This document shows positions 37,421-45,601 of a stretch of DNA of 64,000 bases, one piece after another. The position numbers and the translations under genes are program-made. Source of the stretch: an uncultured Oscillospiraceae bacterium (GTDB taxonomy: Bacteria > Bacillota > Clostridia > Oscillospirales > Oscillospiraceae); contig CANRBG010000004.1 in the NCBI GenBank assembly GCA_947628805.1, positions 1-64,000 of the forward strand, in the 5' to 3' direction. The notes under the pieces were generated by a model that saw only the letters and a program-made list of their open reading frames with translations, searched no databases and was not told the origin of the DNA. Numbering within the stretch: position 1 is the stretch's first letter; the number at the start of each line of letters is the position of its first letter.

Positions 37421-37447
37421 GCCGGCGTGACAAGCTGTCACGCCGGC
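37421..37447 (-). terminator. Terminator of rpsB-tsf
   Basis: GCCGGCGTGACA/TGTCACGCCGGC, 12 bp, loop of 3 nt, followed in the minus direction by CTTCTTATTG. It lies 29 nt after the tsf stop. Confidence 0.8.
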
Positions 37448-37476
37448 GGCGTTTTGTTTTATTGTGGCAGACGCGC

Positions 37477-38394
37477 TCAGCCGATCATCTTGGCCACCTC
37501 GGCGGCCAGGTCGTCCTGACGCTTCTCGATGCCCTCGCCCTTCTCAAAGCGGAGATAGCCCTTCACGGCGATGGGCTGGCCCACTTCCTTGGCCACAGCG
37601 GCCACATGGGCGGCCACGTCCTCGCCCTCGCCCTTCACATAGGCCTGCTGGAGCAGGCAGATCTCTTTGTAGTACTTCTCGATGCCGCCCATGACGATCT
37701 TCTCGATGATGGCGTCGGGCTTCTTGGCGTTCTTGGGATCCTGCTTGGCCTGGGCCAGACGGACGGACTTCTCATGCTCGATGAAGGCCTCGTCCACCAG
37801 GGACTTGTCCAGGTACTGGGGCCGCATGGCGCAAATCTGCATAGCCACATCCTTGCCCAGTTCCGTGACGGCGTCGCCGGAGGCGGCGGTGTCCAACGTC
37901 ACCAGCACGCCCACCTTGCCGTTCATGTGCACGTAGGGCACGTTCACGCCCTCGGCCACCCGGGCAAAGCGGCGGATCTGCATGTTCTCCCGCAGGGCCA
38001 GGAAGATCTCGTTCTTGGCGTCGGCCACGGTGGTCTTGCCGTCCACCCACTGGCAGGCCTGCAGGGCCTCCACGTCGGCGGGGTCTTCCTTGGCGATGAC
38101 CTTGGCAAGGTCCTTCACAAAGCCGGTGAACTTCTCGTTGCTGGCCACGAAGTCGCTCTCGCAGTTGACCTCGACCACCACGCCAACGCCCTCCACCACG
38201 GCGGCGTAAGCCATGCCCTCGGCGGCCACGCGGCTGGCCTTCTTGCCGGCGCTGGCCAGGCCCTTTTCACGCAGATAATCGACGGCCTTGTCCATATCGC
38301 CGTCGCAGGCCACCAGGGCCTTCTTGCAATCCATCAGACCCGAGCCGGTAGCCTGGCGCAGGTCGTTGACCATCTTTGCGGTAACAGCAGCCAT
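37477..38394 (-). CDS. tsf: Elongation factor Ts
   Basis: Nucleotide exchange factor for EF-Tu, 305 residues. N-terminal UBA-like domain VNDLRQATGSGLMDCKKALVACDGDMDKAVDYLREKGL is diagnostic, followed by VEVNCESDFVASNEKF in the core. The ATG overlaps the rpsB stop (TAATG), so the pair is coupled. Confidence 0.97.
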   Translation of the reverse strand: MAAVTAKMVNDLRQATGSGLMDCKKALVACDGDMDKAVDYLREKGLASAGKKASRVAAEGMAYAAVVEGVGVVVEVNCESDFVASNEKFTGFVKDLAKVIAKEDPADVEALQACQWVDGKTTVADAKNEIFLALRENMQIRRFARVAEGVNVPYVHMNGKVGVLVTLDTAASGDAVTELGKDVAMQICAMRPQYLDKSLVDEAFIEHEKSVRLAQAKQDPKNAKKPDAIIEKIVMGGIEKYYKEICLLQQAYVKGEGEDVAAHVAAVAKEVGQPIAVKGYLRFEKGEGIEKRQDDLAAEVAKMIG

Positions 38395-39143
38395 TATTCC
38401 TCTTCCTCCTTGGCGATCTCTTCCTGGGCCGCGGGAGCGGCCTCCTCAGTCTGCTCGTCCTGGCCCTGGCGGCCCTCCTGCACGGCGTTAGCCATGGCGT
38501 TGGAGATGAGCCGGATGGCGCGGATGGCGTCGTCGTTGCCGGGGATCACGTAGTCGATCTCGTCCGGGTCGCAGTTGGTGTCCACGATCGCCACGATGGG
38601 GATGTGGAGCTTGCGGGCCTCGGCCACGGCGTTGTGCTCCTTGCGGGGGTCGATGACGAACAGGGCCCCGGGCAGTCTCTTCATGTCCTTTACGCCGCCC
38701 AGGTACTTCTCCAGCTTGGCCTGCTCGCCCATGAGCTTCATGACCTCTTTCTTGGGCAGCATGTCGAAGGTGCCGTCCTCGGCCATCCGCTTGAGCTGGT
38801 TGAGCCGGTCCACGCGGGTGCGCATGGTCTTGAAGTTGGTGAGCATGCCGCCAAGCCACCGGGCGTTGACATAGTACTGGCCCACCCGGCTGGCCTCCTC
38901 GGCCACGGCGTCATGGGCCTGCTTCTTGGTGCCCACGAACAGGATGGATTTGCCCTCCTCGGACAGCTGCCGCACGAAAGCATAAGCCTCCTCCAGCTTC
39001 TTGGCGGTCTTCTGCAGGTCGATGATATAGATGCCGTTGCGCTCCAGATAGATGTACTCGGCCATCTTGGGGTTCCAGCGGCGGGTCTGGTGTCCGAAGT
39101 GGACGCCGGCCTCCAGAAGCTGCTTCATTGTCACGACTGCCAT
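38394..39143 (-). CDS. rpsB: 30S ribosomal protein S2
   Basis: 249 residues. N-terminal [26 protein letters not shown] and [16 protein letters not shown] are typical; the last 25 residues form an acidic Glu-rich tail. A strong AAGGAGG precedes the ATG. First gene of rpsB-tsf, under a near-consensus promoter and behind a folded leader. Confidence 0.97.
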   Translation of the reverse strand: MAVVTMKQLLEAGVHFGHQTRRWNPKMAEYIYLERNGIYIIDLQKTAKKLEEAYAFVRQLSEEGKSILFVGTKKQAHDAVAEEASRVGQYYVNARWLGGMLTNFKTMRTRVDRLNQLKRMAEDGTFDMLPKKEVMKLMGEQAKLEKYLGGVKDMKRLPGALFVIDPRKEHNAVAEARKLHIPIVAIVDTNCDPDEIDYVIPGNDDAIRAIRLISNAMANAVQEGRQGQDEQTEEAAPAAQEEIAKEEEE

Positions 39144-39180
39144 TACGTTTTTTCCTCCTTATTTTTTCAGTTTTACCCTC

Positions 39181-39236
39181 CGGACGCCTCACCCTTGCGG
39201 CCACCCTTCCGGGACCAGGCCGTGCGTCAGCGTCCG
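39181..39236 (-). promoter_or_regulatory. Folded 5' leader of rpsB (candidate autoregulatory site)
   Basis: In the transcribed leader CGGACGC (39230-39236 region) pairs with GCGTCCG (39181-39187), enclosing a second stem CGGCC/GGCCG (39218-39222 with 39198-39202). This lies between promoter and ribosome-binding site, as expected for ribosomal-protein autoregulation, but no known S2 leader motif could be matched by eye. Confidence 0.4.
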
Positions 39237-39258
39237 TGCGTAATAGGCAAGCTCAGAT

Positions 39259-39287
39259 ATTATACCAGAGCGCTCCCGCCATTTCAA
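39259..39287 (-). promoter_or_regulatory. Promoter of rpsB-tsf
   Basis: TTGAAA (39282-39287), 17 bp, perfect TATAAT (39259-39264) on the minus strand; leader about 110 nt. Confidence 0.85.
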
Positions 39288-39301
39288 GCCTTTTTACGAT
39301 G

Positions 39302-39325
39302 AAAAGGGCCTTTTGGGCCGCTTTT
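39302..39325 (-). terminator. Terminator-like hairpin after the FrhB-like gene
   Basis: AAAAGGGCC pairs with GGGCCGCTTTT around a TTTT loop, with one bulge. It separates the pyruvyl transferase-FrhB pair from the rpsB promoter. Confidence 0.55.
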
Positions 39326-39356
39326 GCAGTTCGGCAATGGGCGGCCGGCATTCCTT

Positions 39357-40529
39357 TTACCGGACGCCTGCGGCAACTCTCACAACCTGCCGCGCCCAGT
39401 TCGGCAGGAGTGCCCACAGCCTGTAATAGAATTTATAGTGCTTCTTTCTCCAGTACCTGTCCATGTCCTTCCACGAACATGACCCGGCCCACACGCCCAA
39501 AACAGTCTGTCTCTCATCCGGCACACCCGATTGCTGACGCAGCGTGCCATTTCCGGCACTTATATCATCATAGTTCGACTCAAACAGATCTATATCGCTT
39601 CTCTTTAACAACTCCGCGCCCTTTTTTGTATTTACCACTACACAGGAGACGCCTTTATCGACATCCAGAGTTTTTGCTATATCGGGCCGCTTTTTTACGA
39701 TCCCCCAATAGTCTCCGACCGTGATATCCGCATTTCTCGCGCTCTGCGCGTATGGGCACGAATAACATGAATCCCGAAAGAGATATCCCCACAAACCCAT
39801 ATAGGAAGAAAGCCGGTTATTAATACGCTTCTTTGTGCCGTCTTTGTACGTCAGGCAGTGATTATAACTCCAGCCCTGGGACTTATCCCTGAATACAAAT
39901 CCGGCCGCGTTGCCCTTGCCGATATGATTGATAAACGATCTGAACATCTTCTGGTTCGGCACACCGGAACAGATCACTTCCATTGTGATCAACCTCTCCC
40001 AGGCTCCTGTGGCTCTTTTGACCGCATCGACCTGGCATGGCGTGCCACAGAAAAGGATCATTTTGTTTTCTTTCAGCAGATCAATGATCGGCCCAAAAAC
40101 AGGCGTAAGATCGCTCTGCACATATTTTGAGCCTAACAGGGGGTCCAGATCGTCCAGGTCGCCGATCAATCTGTGACGAACAGAGAAATCTTCCTCGATC
40201 GCTGCCCCGCAAACATATCCGTTTTCCCTTAGGATCTGCTCTGCCGCCGCCGCGAAAATACCTCCGGATGAGGATTTTTTCAGCCTCTCTTTATCTCTTC
40301 TCACCCCTGCATAGGTCTCAATGGGCAAGCCGTAATTGTGCGGGGCGTTCATAACGCAAGACTCCCTGCACTTATCACAATAAATGCATTTACTCTCATC
40401 TATGTTCGGATAGATGTATCCACATGCATCCGCTGTCATCTCTATTGCAGATGTCGGGCAAACACTGGCACACAAACCACAGCCGCAGCAATCCTTCGTC
40501 AGAGGATTTACAAGCTTGGTCTTTTCCAT
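39357..40529 (-). CDS. FrhB-like coenzyme F420 hydrogenase/dehydrogenase beta-subunit family protein with two 4Fe-4S clusters
   Basis: 390 residues. Two ferredoxin-type motifs, CCGCGLCASVCP and CIYCDKCRESC, lie in the first 60 residues. The FrhB N- and C-domains follow: SSSGGIFAAAAEQIL, LGSKYVQSDL, ILFCGTPCQVDA and CYSCPYAQSARNADITVGDYWG. In gut bacteria such proteins usually sit in capsule/EPS loci next to pyruvyl transferases, as here, and probably supply electrons to sugar modification. True F420 use is unlikely. ATG at 40529 is chosen (GGAG 7 nt upstream); an ATG two codons earlier is too close. Base composition is AT-richer than the neighbours. Confidence 0.88.
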   Translation of the reverse strand: MEKTKLVNPLTKDCCGCGLCASVCPTSAIEMTADACGYIYPNIDESKCIYCDKCRESCVMNAPHNYGLPIETYAGVRRDKERLKKSSSGGIFAAAAEQILRENGYVCGAAIEEDFSVRHRLIGDLDDLDPLLGSKYVQSDLTPVFGPIIDLLKENKMILFCGTPCQVDAVKRATGAWERLITMEVICSGVPNQKMFRSFINHIGKGNAAGFVFRDKSQGWSYNHCLTYKDGTKKRINNRLSSYMGLWGYLFRDSCYSCPYAQSARNADITVGDYWGIVKKRPDIAKTLDVDKGVSCVVVNTKKGAELLKRSDIDLFESNYDDISAGNGTLRQQSGVPDERQTVLGVWAGSCSWKDMDRYWRKKHYKFYYRLWALLPNWARQVVRVAAGVR

Positions 40530-40547
40530 ACGCATTCTCCTATCCTT

Positions 40548-41669
40548 TCACGCAAGAGACTGGGACAAATACGCAAGGGACTGGCGTCTTTGTTGTTCAA
40601 GTTTTTCCTTAACTTCTGCGTAATCGATCTGCTTCTGGAGAATAGCTTTCATCACGGCCCTGTCGGGAGCAAATCTCTCTTCCAGACCCAATTTCCCCAG
40701 GATGCTCGTCATCCTGGTAGCCTCCTCATTTTCAGAGGCGTTGCTGTGGTCAAAACAAAGGAATTGCTTTTCAAAATTGATGGAAAAGATCGTCCCGTGA
40801 AATGAATCCGTGAGGACATATTTAGCGTTGAGAACAAGCTCAAGAAATTCTCGCGGGCCGGCAAATCCAAGCTGTCCGATCTGAACATGTGCCACCGGCA
40901 GGACCTTCACCGGCATGTCCAATCCATTGATCAATTCGACCGCTGGTGTGCTGGGTTCTTTCAGAAAATACGCCAGGCAGTAATCTTCCTGCTGGATATG
41001 CTTAAGTCCCTGCAGCCTGATCCAACTGCTTTTATCCAAAAGCAACGTCGGATCAAGCACCACAGGGACATCTCTGCCTATGAGCATTTTGCATATATCT
41101 TTCCCAGATTCTTCGCGTACGGAAATATGGTCAAATCCAGAAAGATATTTTTTTAAAGTTTTTTCATTGTAATAGGCCACTTTATCCGTTCCAAAGCTCG
41201 GCGCGTATGCGACCCGCTTCGGCCGGGAAGTGAACCTAAGAAAATACATAGGGTCTAGATAATACTCATAGCTGTTCCATATCTGATCGCTTCCGCATAT
41301 AAATTTATGGTACCCCCCCCCGATTTTTAACTCGTGTTTGCTGTAATCGATGATCTTCAGTTCGGTTTTAATAAAATTCTCAAAGAGTTTTTGGCTCTCT
41401 TTCGGAAGAGCATAAGGGTTCTTGGCTGAAAACATACTTTTCAGACCTTTCATTATTTGGGGGATCAGGGAAGGGTGAAGGAGCACCTGTTTCATTACGC
41501 CAAGAAGCTTTTCAATCCTCATATTTGAATGCCTGGACAGGCTTCCTTTCACCCAAGTAAATTCGCAGTCGTACCCCATCTCCTTGACAACTTCACACAA
41601 TGCATATGACTGTAAAATACTTCCATGATTCAGTCTTCTGCACCCGCATGCGATCCCGATCTTTTCCAT
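40548..41669 (-). CDS. Polysaccharide pyruvyl transferase family protein
   Basis: 373 residues. N-terminal IGIACGCRRLNHGSILQSYAL, then FICGSDQIWNS, FTSRPKRVAYAPSFGTD, DHISVREESGKDICK, VVLDPTLLL and C-terminal AKYVLTDSFHGTIFSINFEKQF follow the CsaB/WcaK pattern: a GT-B-like fold transferring pyruvate from PEP to cell-surface sugars. ATG 41669 has GAGGTG 6 nt upstream. Paired with the FrhB-like gene (18 nt apart). No glycosyltransferase or flippase is nearby, so its glycan must be made elsewhere. Confidence 0.88.
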   Translation of the reverse strand: MEKIGIACGCRRLNHGSILQSYALCEVVKEMGYDCEFTWVKGSLSRHSNMRIEKLLGVMKQVLLHPSLIPQIMKGLKSMFSAKNPYALPKESQKLFENFIKTELKIIDYSKHELKIGGGYHKFICGSDQIWNSYEYYLDPMYFLRFTSRPKRVAYAPSFGTDKVAYYNEKTLKKYLSGFDHISVREESGKDICKMLIGRDVPVVLDPTLLLDKSSWIRLQGLKHIQQEDYCLAYFLKEPSTPAVELINGLDMPVKVLPVAHVQIGQLGFAGPREFLELVLNAKYVLTDSFHGTIFSINFEKQFLCFDHSNASENEEATRMTSILGKLGLEERFAPDRAVMKAILQKQIDYAEVKEKLEQQRRQSLAYLSQSLA

Positions 41670-41712
41670 CGTCCACACCTCATAGCGAATAATTCAACTA
41701 AATAATGTATTG

Positions 41713-41741
41713 ATTCTACACACGTTTGGTGTATTTGTCAA
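41713..41741 (-). promoter_or_regulatory. Promoter of the pyruvyl transferase-FrhB pair
   Basis: Perfect TTGACA (41736-41741), 17 bp, TAGAAT (41713-41718) on the minus strand. Confidence 0.75.
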
Positions 41742-41760
41742 GTGCATTTCAGCTTGGCCC

Positions 41761-42057
41761 TCAGGCCCTGTTTTCTCCTCCAAACAGTGCCTTTTTTGGC
41801 CGCTTTTCCCGGCGGATGCCGTGCTCCGATTCCACCAAAATGATGTCGTCCCCGATACGGCTTATGCACTCCCAGGGCAGCACATAGTCCTCCTCCCGGC
41901 CGAAAAGGCCCATATACTTGGCCTTGCCCGGCACGATCAGCGCCGTGATCCGCCCCTCCGGCCAGGTAAATTCCACGTCGCACACATACCCCAGCCGCTG
42001 TCCCGTCCGCACGCTGATGACCTCTTTGTACCGAAAATCCGAAAATCGGCATACCAT
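41761..42057 (-). CDS. YlmC/YmxH-family sporulation-associated PRC-barrel protein
   Basis: 98 residues. RFSDFRYKEVISVRTGQRLGYVCDVEFTWPEGRITALIVPG, then LPWECISRIGDDIILVE is a PRC-barrel of the YlmC/YmxH type found in spore formers. ATG 42057 follows GGAGG by 8 nt; the preceding GTG is not needed. Molecular role in the family is not established. Confidence 0.85.
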   Translation of the reverse strand: MVCRFSDFRYKEVISVRTGQRLGYVCDVEFTWPEGRITALIVPGKAKYMGLFGREEDYVLPWECISRIGDDIILVESEHGIRREKRPKKALFGGENRA

Positions 42058-42120
42058 CACGCATCCCTCCCGTAAACTCTATGCGAGAGCCGTCGAAATA
42101 ATGCCCGTCCGGATATTATT

Positions 42121-42156
42121 TATCGAAATTCAATAAATTTTTATTGACTTTCGGTA
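42121..42156. promoter_or_regulatory. Large imperfect dyad overlapping the DUF2975 operon promoter (candidate operator)
   Basis: TATCGAAATTCAATAAA (42121-42137) and the reverse complement of TACCGAAAGTCAATAAA (42140-42156) match at 15 of 17 positions around a 2-nt centre. The dyad covers the -35. The HTH protein encoded at 43789 is the obvious candidate ligand. Confidence 0.6.
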
Positions 42157-42172
42157 ACAGCCGTGCTATTCT
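42144..42172 (+). promoter_or_regulatory. Promoter of the DUF2975-HTH-DUF4173 operon
   Basis: TTGACT (42144-42149), 17 bp, TATTCT (42167-42172), 25 nt before the first ATG. Confidence 0.65.
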
Positions 42173-42196
42173 GTGGACAAATCGGAGGTGGTTTTC

Positions 42197-42676
42197 ATGA
42201 AACAGAAGGAGCTATCCATCCTGCTGCGGGCCGTGGTGATCCTGTGCGGCGTGGTGTGGCTGTTCTTCTTCTACTGGTTCGGAAAAAACTTCATTCTGTC
42301 CCTGATCGAGCCGGACTACATTTTGGTTGCCAACGCTCTGCCGTTCATCATTTTGATCCCGGTGCTGACCGCCATGATCGACGCCTGGCGTATCCTGACC
42401 CGGATCGGCCAAAACAACAGCTTCTGCGTGGAAAACGCCCGGGGCCTCCGGCGCGTCAGCTTCTGCGCCCTGATCGATACGGCGCTGGTCATCGCATGGG
42501 GTCTTTACTCCTATTTTCACGACCATGTGCCCTTTGCAAACGGCAACGAGTGGTTTTATGTGCTCCTGCTGGTCATAGCCGTCGTGGGCGTCTCCGCCAC
42601 CGCCGCCGCCGCGGCGTTGAGCCACCTGACTCTGAAAGCGGCCCAATTGCAGGACGACAACGACCTGACCATATAA
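42197..42676 (+). CDS. DUF2975-family four-helix membrane protein, paralogue 1
   Basis: 159 residues, four hydrophobic helices with short loops and the C-terminal tail LKAAQLQDDNDLTI. The tail (D/E-N-x-L-T-I/V) is shared by the next two proteins and is typical of DUF2975 proteins, which usually sit beside a small HTH regulator. ATG 42197 is preceded by GGAGGTGG. Function unknown. Confidence 0.85.
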   Translation: MKQKELSILLRAVVILCGVVWLFFFYWFGKNFILSLIEPDYILVANALPFIILIPVLTAMIDAWRILTRIGQNNSFCVENARGLRRVSFCALIDTALVIAWGLYSYFHDHVPFANGNEWFYVLLLVIAVVGVSATAAAAALSHLTLKAAQLQDDNDLTI

Positions 42677-42689
42677 AGGAGGGCCCGTC

Positions 42690-43229
42690 ATGGAGCGAAA
42701 AGAACTGAAAGCCATATCTCTTTTGCTGCGGGCCCTGCTGGTGCTGATCGGCCTGGCCTGCCTGTGGCAGCTGCACTTAGACCTATATCCGGTCCGCAGC
42801 TACTACAGCATGATGCTGGACCCGATGGACCCTGCCGCGTCCGTCTACAGGCGGGGCTTTGTCTGTGATCTTCTGGTCTGCCTGTCCGTTGCCGCCGTCT
42901 TTCCCGGGCTGGCGGTGCTGTGGAGCCTCTTTCGGCAGGTGGGGCTGGGCCGGGGCTTTTACCAGCAAAAACGGCTGCGGCTGCTGGCATGGCTGGCCGC
43001 CGTGGAGACCGGGCTGCTGGCCGCGTCGGATATCATGATGCTGTCGTTCCGGGTGGACCGGCTGGGGTCCGGCTTTCTCTGGGGCATCCCCTCCATGCTG
43101 GACGGCACCATGCTCCTTTACATAGGTCTGACCCTTGGCAGCGCCGCCCTGACCGTCGTCGCCTACGCTCTGGGTCAGTCGGCCCAAAAGGCTGCGGCGC
43201 TCCAGGACGAGAACGCCCTGACCGTTTGA
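42690..43229 (+). CDS. DUF2975-family four-helix membrane protein, paralogue 2
   Basis: 179 residues, starting ERKELKAISLLLRALLVLIGLACLW, close to paralogue 1 (KQKELSILLRAVVILCGVVWL). Ends KAAALQDENALTV. It has a longer first outside loop with a DPMDPAASVYRRG segment. AAAGGAGG precedes the ATG, 13 nt after paralogue 1. Confidence 0.82.
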   Translation: MERKELKAISLLLRALLVLIGLACLWQLHLDLYPVRSYYSMMLDPMDPAASVYRRGFVCDLLVCLSVAAVFPGLAVLWSLFRQVGLGRGFYQQKRLRLLAWLAAVETGLLAASDIMMLSFRVDRLGSGFLWGIPSMLDGTMLLYIGLTLGSAALTVVAYALGQSAQKAAALQDENALTV

Positions 43230-43243
43230 AAGGAGGCACGGCA

Positions 43244-43780
43244 ATGCATAACAGACTTCTCTCCCGCAGTCTGCGGGCCCTGGTGCTGCTGGGGGCGGCC
43301 ATGTGGCTATACCTGGCGGCGGACAACGTATACCATCTGGTCCTGGCCGCCCGTGGCCTGGCTTGGGACGCCTCCTACGGGACTTTCGGCCGGTCCGTCC
43401 GGGCGGAGGCGGTCATATTGCTGGCCCTGCTGCCCGCCCTGCCCATTTTATGGGACATGTGGGCCATCGCGGGCCAGTGCGGGACCAGGCGCGGCTTCGA
43501 TGACAGGACCGCGCTTCGGCTGCGCCGGATGGGGCGCTGCGCCCTGGCTACCACGACGATGTTCGCGCTGCTGGTCTGGGTGATGCTTTACGACCGGGCC
43601 TACCGGGTGAGCGAGCAGATGAATGTGCTGCAGGGGCTCTACTACCGTCTGGACTTCTACGTGGTGGCCATTCTGGGCCTGACACTGGTCTCGGCCATCG
43701 GCACGACGGTGCTCTTCCTTTTGAGCCGGCTGGCGGAAAAAGCCGCCCTGGAGCAGGCGGTCAACGACCTGACCATATAG
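43244..43780 (+). CDS. DUF2975-like four-helix membrane protein, paralogue 3
   Basis: 178 residues, the most diverged of the three, but with the same start (SRSLRALVLLGAAMWLY), helix pattern and tail (EKAALEQAVNDLTI). AAAGGAGG precedes the ATG. Three different copies in a row suggest hetero-oligomers or sub-functionalisation. Confidence 0.75.
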   Translation: MHNRLLSRSLRALVLLGAAMWLYLAADNVYHLVLAARGLAWDASYGTFGRSVRAEAVILLALLPALPILWDMWAIAGQCGTRRGFDDRTALRLRRMGRCALATTTMFALLVWVMLYDRAYRVSEQMNVLQGLYYRLDFYVVAILGLTLVSAIGTTVLFLLSRLAEKAALEQAVNDLTI

Positions 43781-43788
43781 GTGTTATT

Positions 43789-44004
43789 ATGATTTATGTA
43801 AATCTTGATGTGATGCTGGCCAAGCGACGCATGACCCTGACCCAGCTGTCGGAGCAGATCGGCCTGACCATCGCCAATCTGTCCGTTTTAAAGACCGGAA
43901 AGGCCAAGGCTGTGCGGTTTTCCACCCTGGACGCCATCTGCCGGGCATTGGACTGCCAGCCCGGGGACATTTTGGAATTCCGGGAGGGTGAAGACGATGG
44001 ATGA
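43789..44004 (+). CDS. YozG-like HTH (XRE/Cro-CI family) regulator
   Basis: 71 residues, essentially one HTH domain: VMLAKRRMTLTQLSEQIGLTIANLSVLKTGKAKAVRFSTLDAICRALDCQPGDILEF. This is the small regulator type that accompanies DUF2975 genes. It probably binds the dyad at 42121-42156 and controls its own operon. It overlaps the next gene by 8 nt. Confidence 0.9.
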   Translation: MIYVNLDVMLAKRRMTLTQLSEQIGLTIANLSVLKTGKAKAVRFSTLDAICRALDCQPGDILEFREGEDDG

Positions 44005-45457
44005 AGAGAGAAAAGATAATATTATGGAAACCAATTCCCTCTCCTGGCGGGACGGGGCTATCCCCCTGCTGGCGCTGGTGCTGGCATGGCTTTTCTGGGA
44101 GTGCTTTGACCCGGTGCGGATGGGCGACTTCGGGTTTCCCCACCTGGGCGTGCTCGTGCTGGTGGTCTGCCACATCGGGGTGGTGCTGCTGACGCTGGGC
44201 AAAAGGGCGCGCCTTGCCGCCGACGGACTTTTCTGCATGGGTGCGGCCTTGGCCCTGGGGGGCAGCTGCGCGCTGTACGATTCAGAGGTATTTTTGCTGC
44301 TCAACTGCTTCGTCATCCTGCTGACCGCCGCCCTGGGGACCTTTTCCCTGGCAGGGCGGCTGGACCCGGGCCGACCCCGGTCCCTTTTCATGACTGTCCG
44401 GCTGGCCCTTTCCGCTTTTTTCACCAGGCTGGACCGACCCTTCCGGGCCCTTGGCCGGGTCTGCCAGGGGGATAAACGGCGTCTAGCCACGACGGTGCTG
44501 GCGGTGCTGATCGCCCTGCCGGTGCTGGGATTGGCGCTGTGGCTGCTGGCAAGCGCCGACGCGGTATTTTCCAGCCTTTTTGTCCGGCTGGACCTATCGG
44601 ACCTGCCGGGAGGTATCGTCCTGCGGGCGGTCCGGCTGCTGGTCCTGGCCCTGTTCCTCTGCTCAGCTCTGTACTTCATCCGGGAGGACGCCCCCGGGGA
44701 AGAACGCGCCCCGGCGGAACAGTCCCCGGAGAAAGCCCGGTCCGCCCTGCTGTTCCTGCCGGTGACGGCGCTGCTGGATGGAGTTTACATAATATTTTGC
44801 GCTATCCAGATACGCTATCTCTTCGGGGGCCGGACGGCGGCGGTCATGGCGGGGGGCTGGGCGGAATACGCCCGGTCGGGGTTCTTCCAGCTGGCGGCGG
44901 TGGCCCTGCTGGACCTGGGGCTGTGCCTGCTGGCCACGGACGCGGGCCGGTTTGCCGCCAGAGGCGGGAAGCCGCTGCGGGCCCTGCTGGGGCTTCTTCT
45001 GGCCCTGACGGCGGTGATCCTCTTTTCCGCCTTCTGGCGGATGCGGCTTTACATTTTGGCCTACGGCATGAGTGTGCTGCGGCTGCTTACACTGTGGGCC
45101 ATGGCTGTCATCGGCGTGGGGCTGGCAGCGGCGGCCTGGAAGCTTGCAAGACCCTCTTTCCGCTTTTTCCGGGTGGTGGGCGGCTTTGCCCTGGGACTGT
45201 GGTGTCTTCTGTGTCTGGCAAACCCCTGCGGCATGATCGCCCGGTACAACGTGGATCATTACCTGTCCGGGGAGCTTGCGCAGGTGGACGCGCTCTATCT
45301 CCGGGAGCTTGGATGCGACGCGCTGCCCGCGCTGCGAAAACTGGACAGCGCCGGCGAGCCCGGATGCGAGGCGTTCATCCGCCAGCTGGAGCGGGACGAA
45401 GCCGCCCCGGTCCCCTGGGCCCAGCGGGACCTGCGCTCACACCGCGCCGGGAAATGA
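43997..45457 (+). CDS. DUF4173/DUF4153-like polytopic membrane protein
   Basis: 486 residues with about eleven to twelve hydrophobic helices. The C-terminal soluble end has NPCGMIARYNVDHYLSGELAQVDALYLRELGCDALPALRKL, the conserved end of DUF4173 proteins (Asn-Pro...Tyr-Asn...Asp-Ala-Leu-Pro). ATG 43997 is chosen because GGGAGGG lies 8 nt upstream. Translationally coupled to the HTH gene. Function unknown; the whole operon looks membrane-bound and self-regulated. Confidence 0.8.
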   Translation: MDEERKDNIMETNSLSWRDGAIPLLALVLAWLFWECFDPVRMGDFGFPHLGVLVLVVCHIGVVLLTLGKRARLAADGLFCMGAALALGGSCALYDSEVFLLLNCFVILLTAALGTFSLAGRLDPGRPRSLFMTVRLALSAFFTRLDRPFRALGRVCQGDKRRLATTVLAVLIALPVLGLALWLLASADAVFSSLFVRLDLSDLPGGIVLRAVRLLVLALFLCSALYFIREDAPGEERAPAEQSPEKARSALLFLPVTALLDGVYIIFCAIQIRYLFGGRTAAVMAGGWAEYARSGFFQLAAVALLDLGLCLLATDAGRFAARGGKPLRALLGLLLALTAVILFSAFWRMRLYILAYGMSVLRLLTLWAMAVIGVGLAAAAWKLARPSFRFFRVVGGFALGLWCLLCLANPCGMIARYNVDHYLSGELAQVDALYLRELGCDALPALRKLDSAGEPGCEAFIRQLERDEAAPVPWAQRDLRSHRAGK

Positions 45458-45486
45458 TCCACACCCTCTGGTCCGTGTGCCATCCC

Positions 45487-45500
45487 ATAATGATCATTAT
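45487..45500. other. 14-bp perfect palindrome
   Basis: ATAATGATCATTAT, 29 nt after the DUF4173 stop. Possible protein-binding site; no gene start is near. Confidence 0.35.
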
Positions 45501-45503
45501 AGC

Positions 45504-45544
45504 AATGTCCCCTGTTGTAGTTGTTTTCTACAACAGGGGACATT
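45504..45544. terminator. Long perfect hairpin between convergent DUF4173 and rpsU genes
   Basis: A 17-bp stem AATGTCCCCTGTTGTAG/CTACAACAGGGGACATT (45504-45520, 45528-45544) with a TTGTTTT loop. GGGGACATTT is repeated at about 45584-45593. It is stronger than a terminator needs and has no clean U-run, so a mobile-element remnant is also possible. Confidence 0.55.
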
Positions 45545-45601
45545 TTGTCTACTGTCCTATTTCCCTTGGGCAATGCACACAGGGGGACATTTGCCTGATC
45601 A

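Noticed and set aside
37340-37441. N-terminal extension of the O-antigen-ligase-like protein
   Set aside because: It would be encoded across the tsf terminator and the gene's own promoter. GGAGG is correctly spaced for the TTG at 37339.
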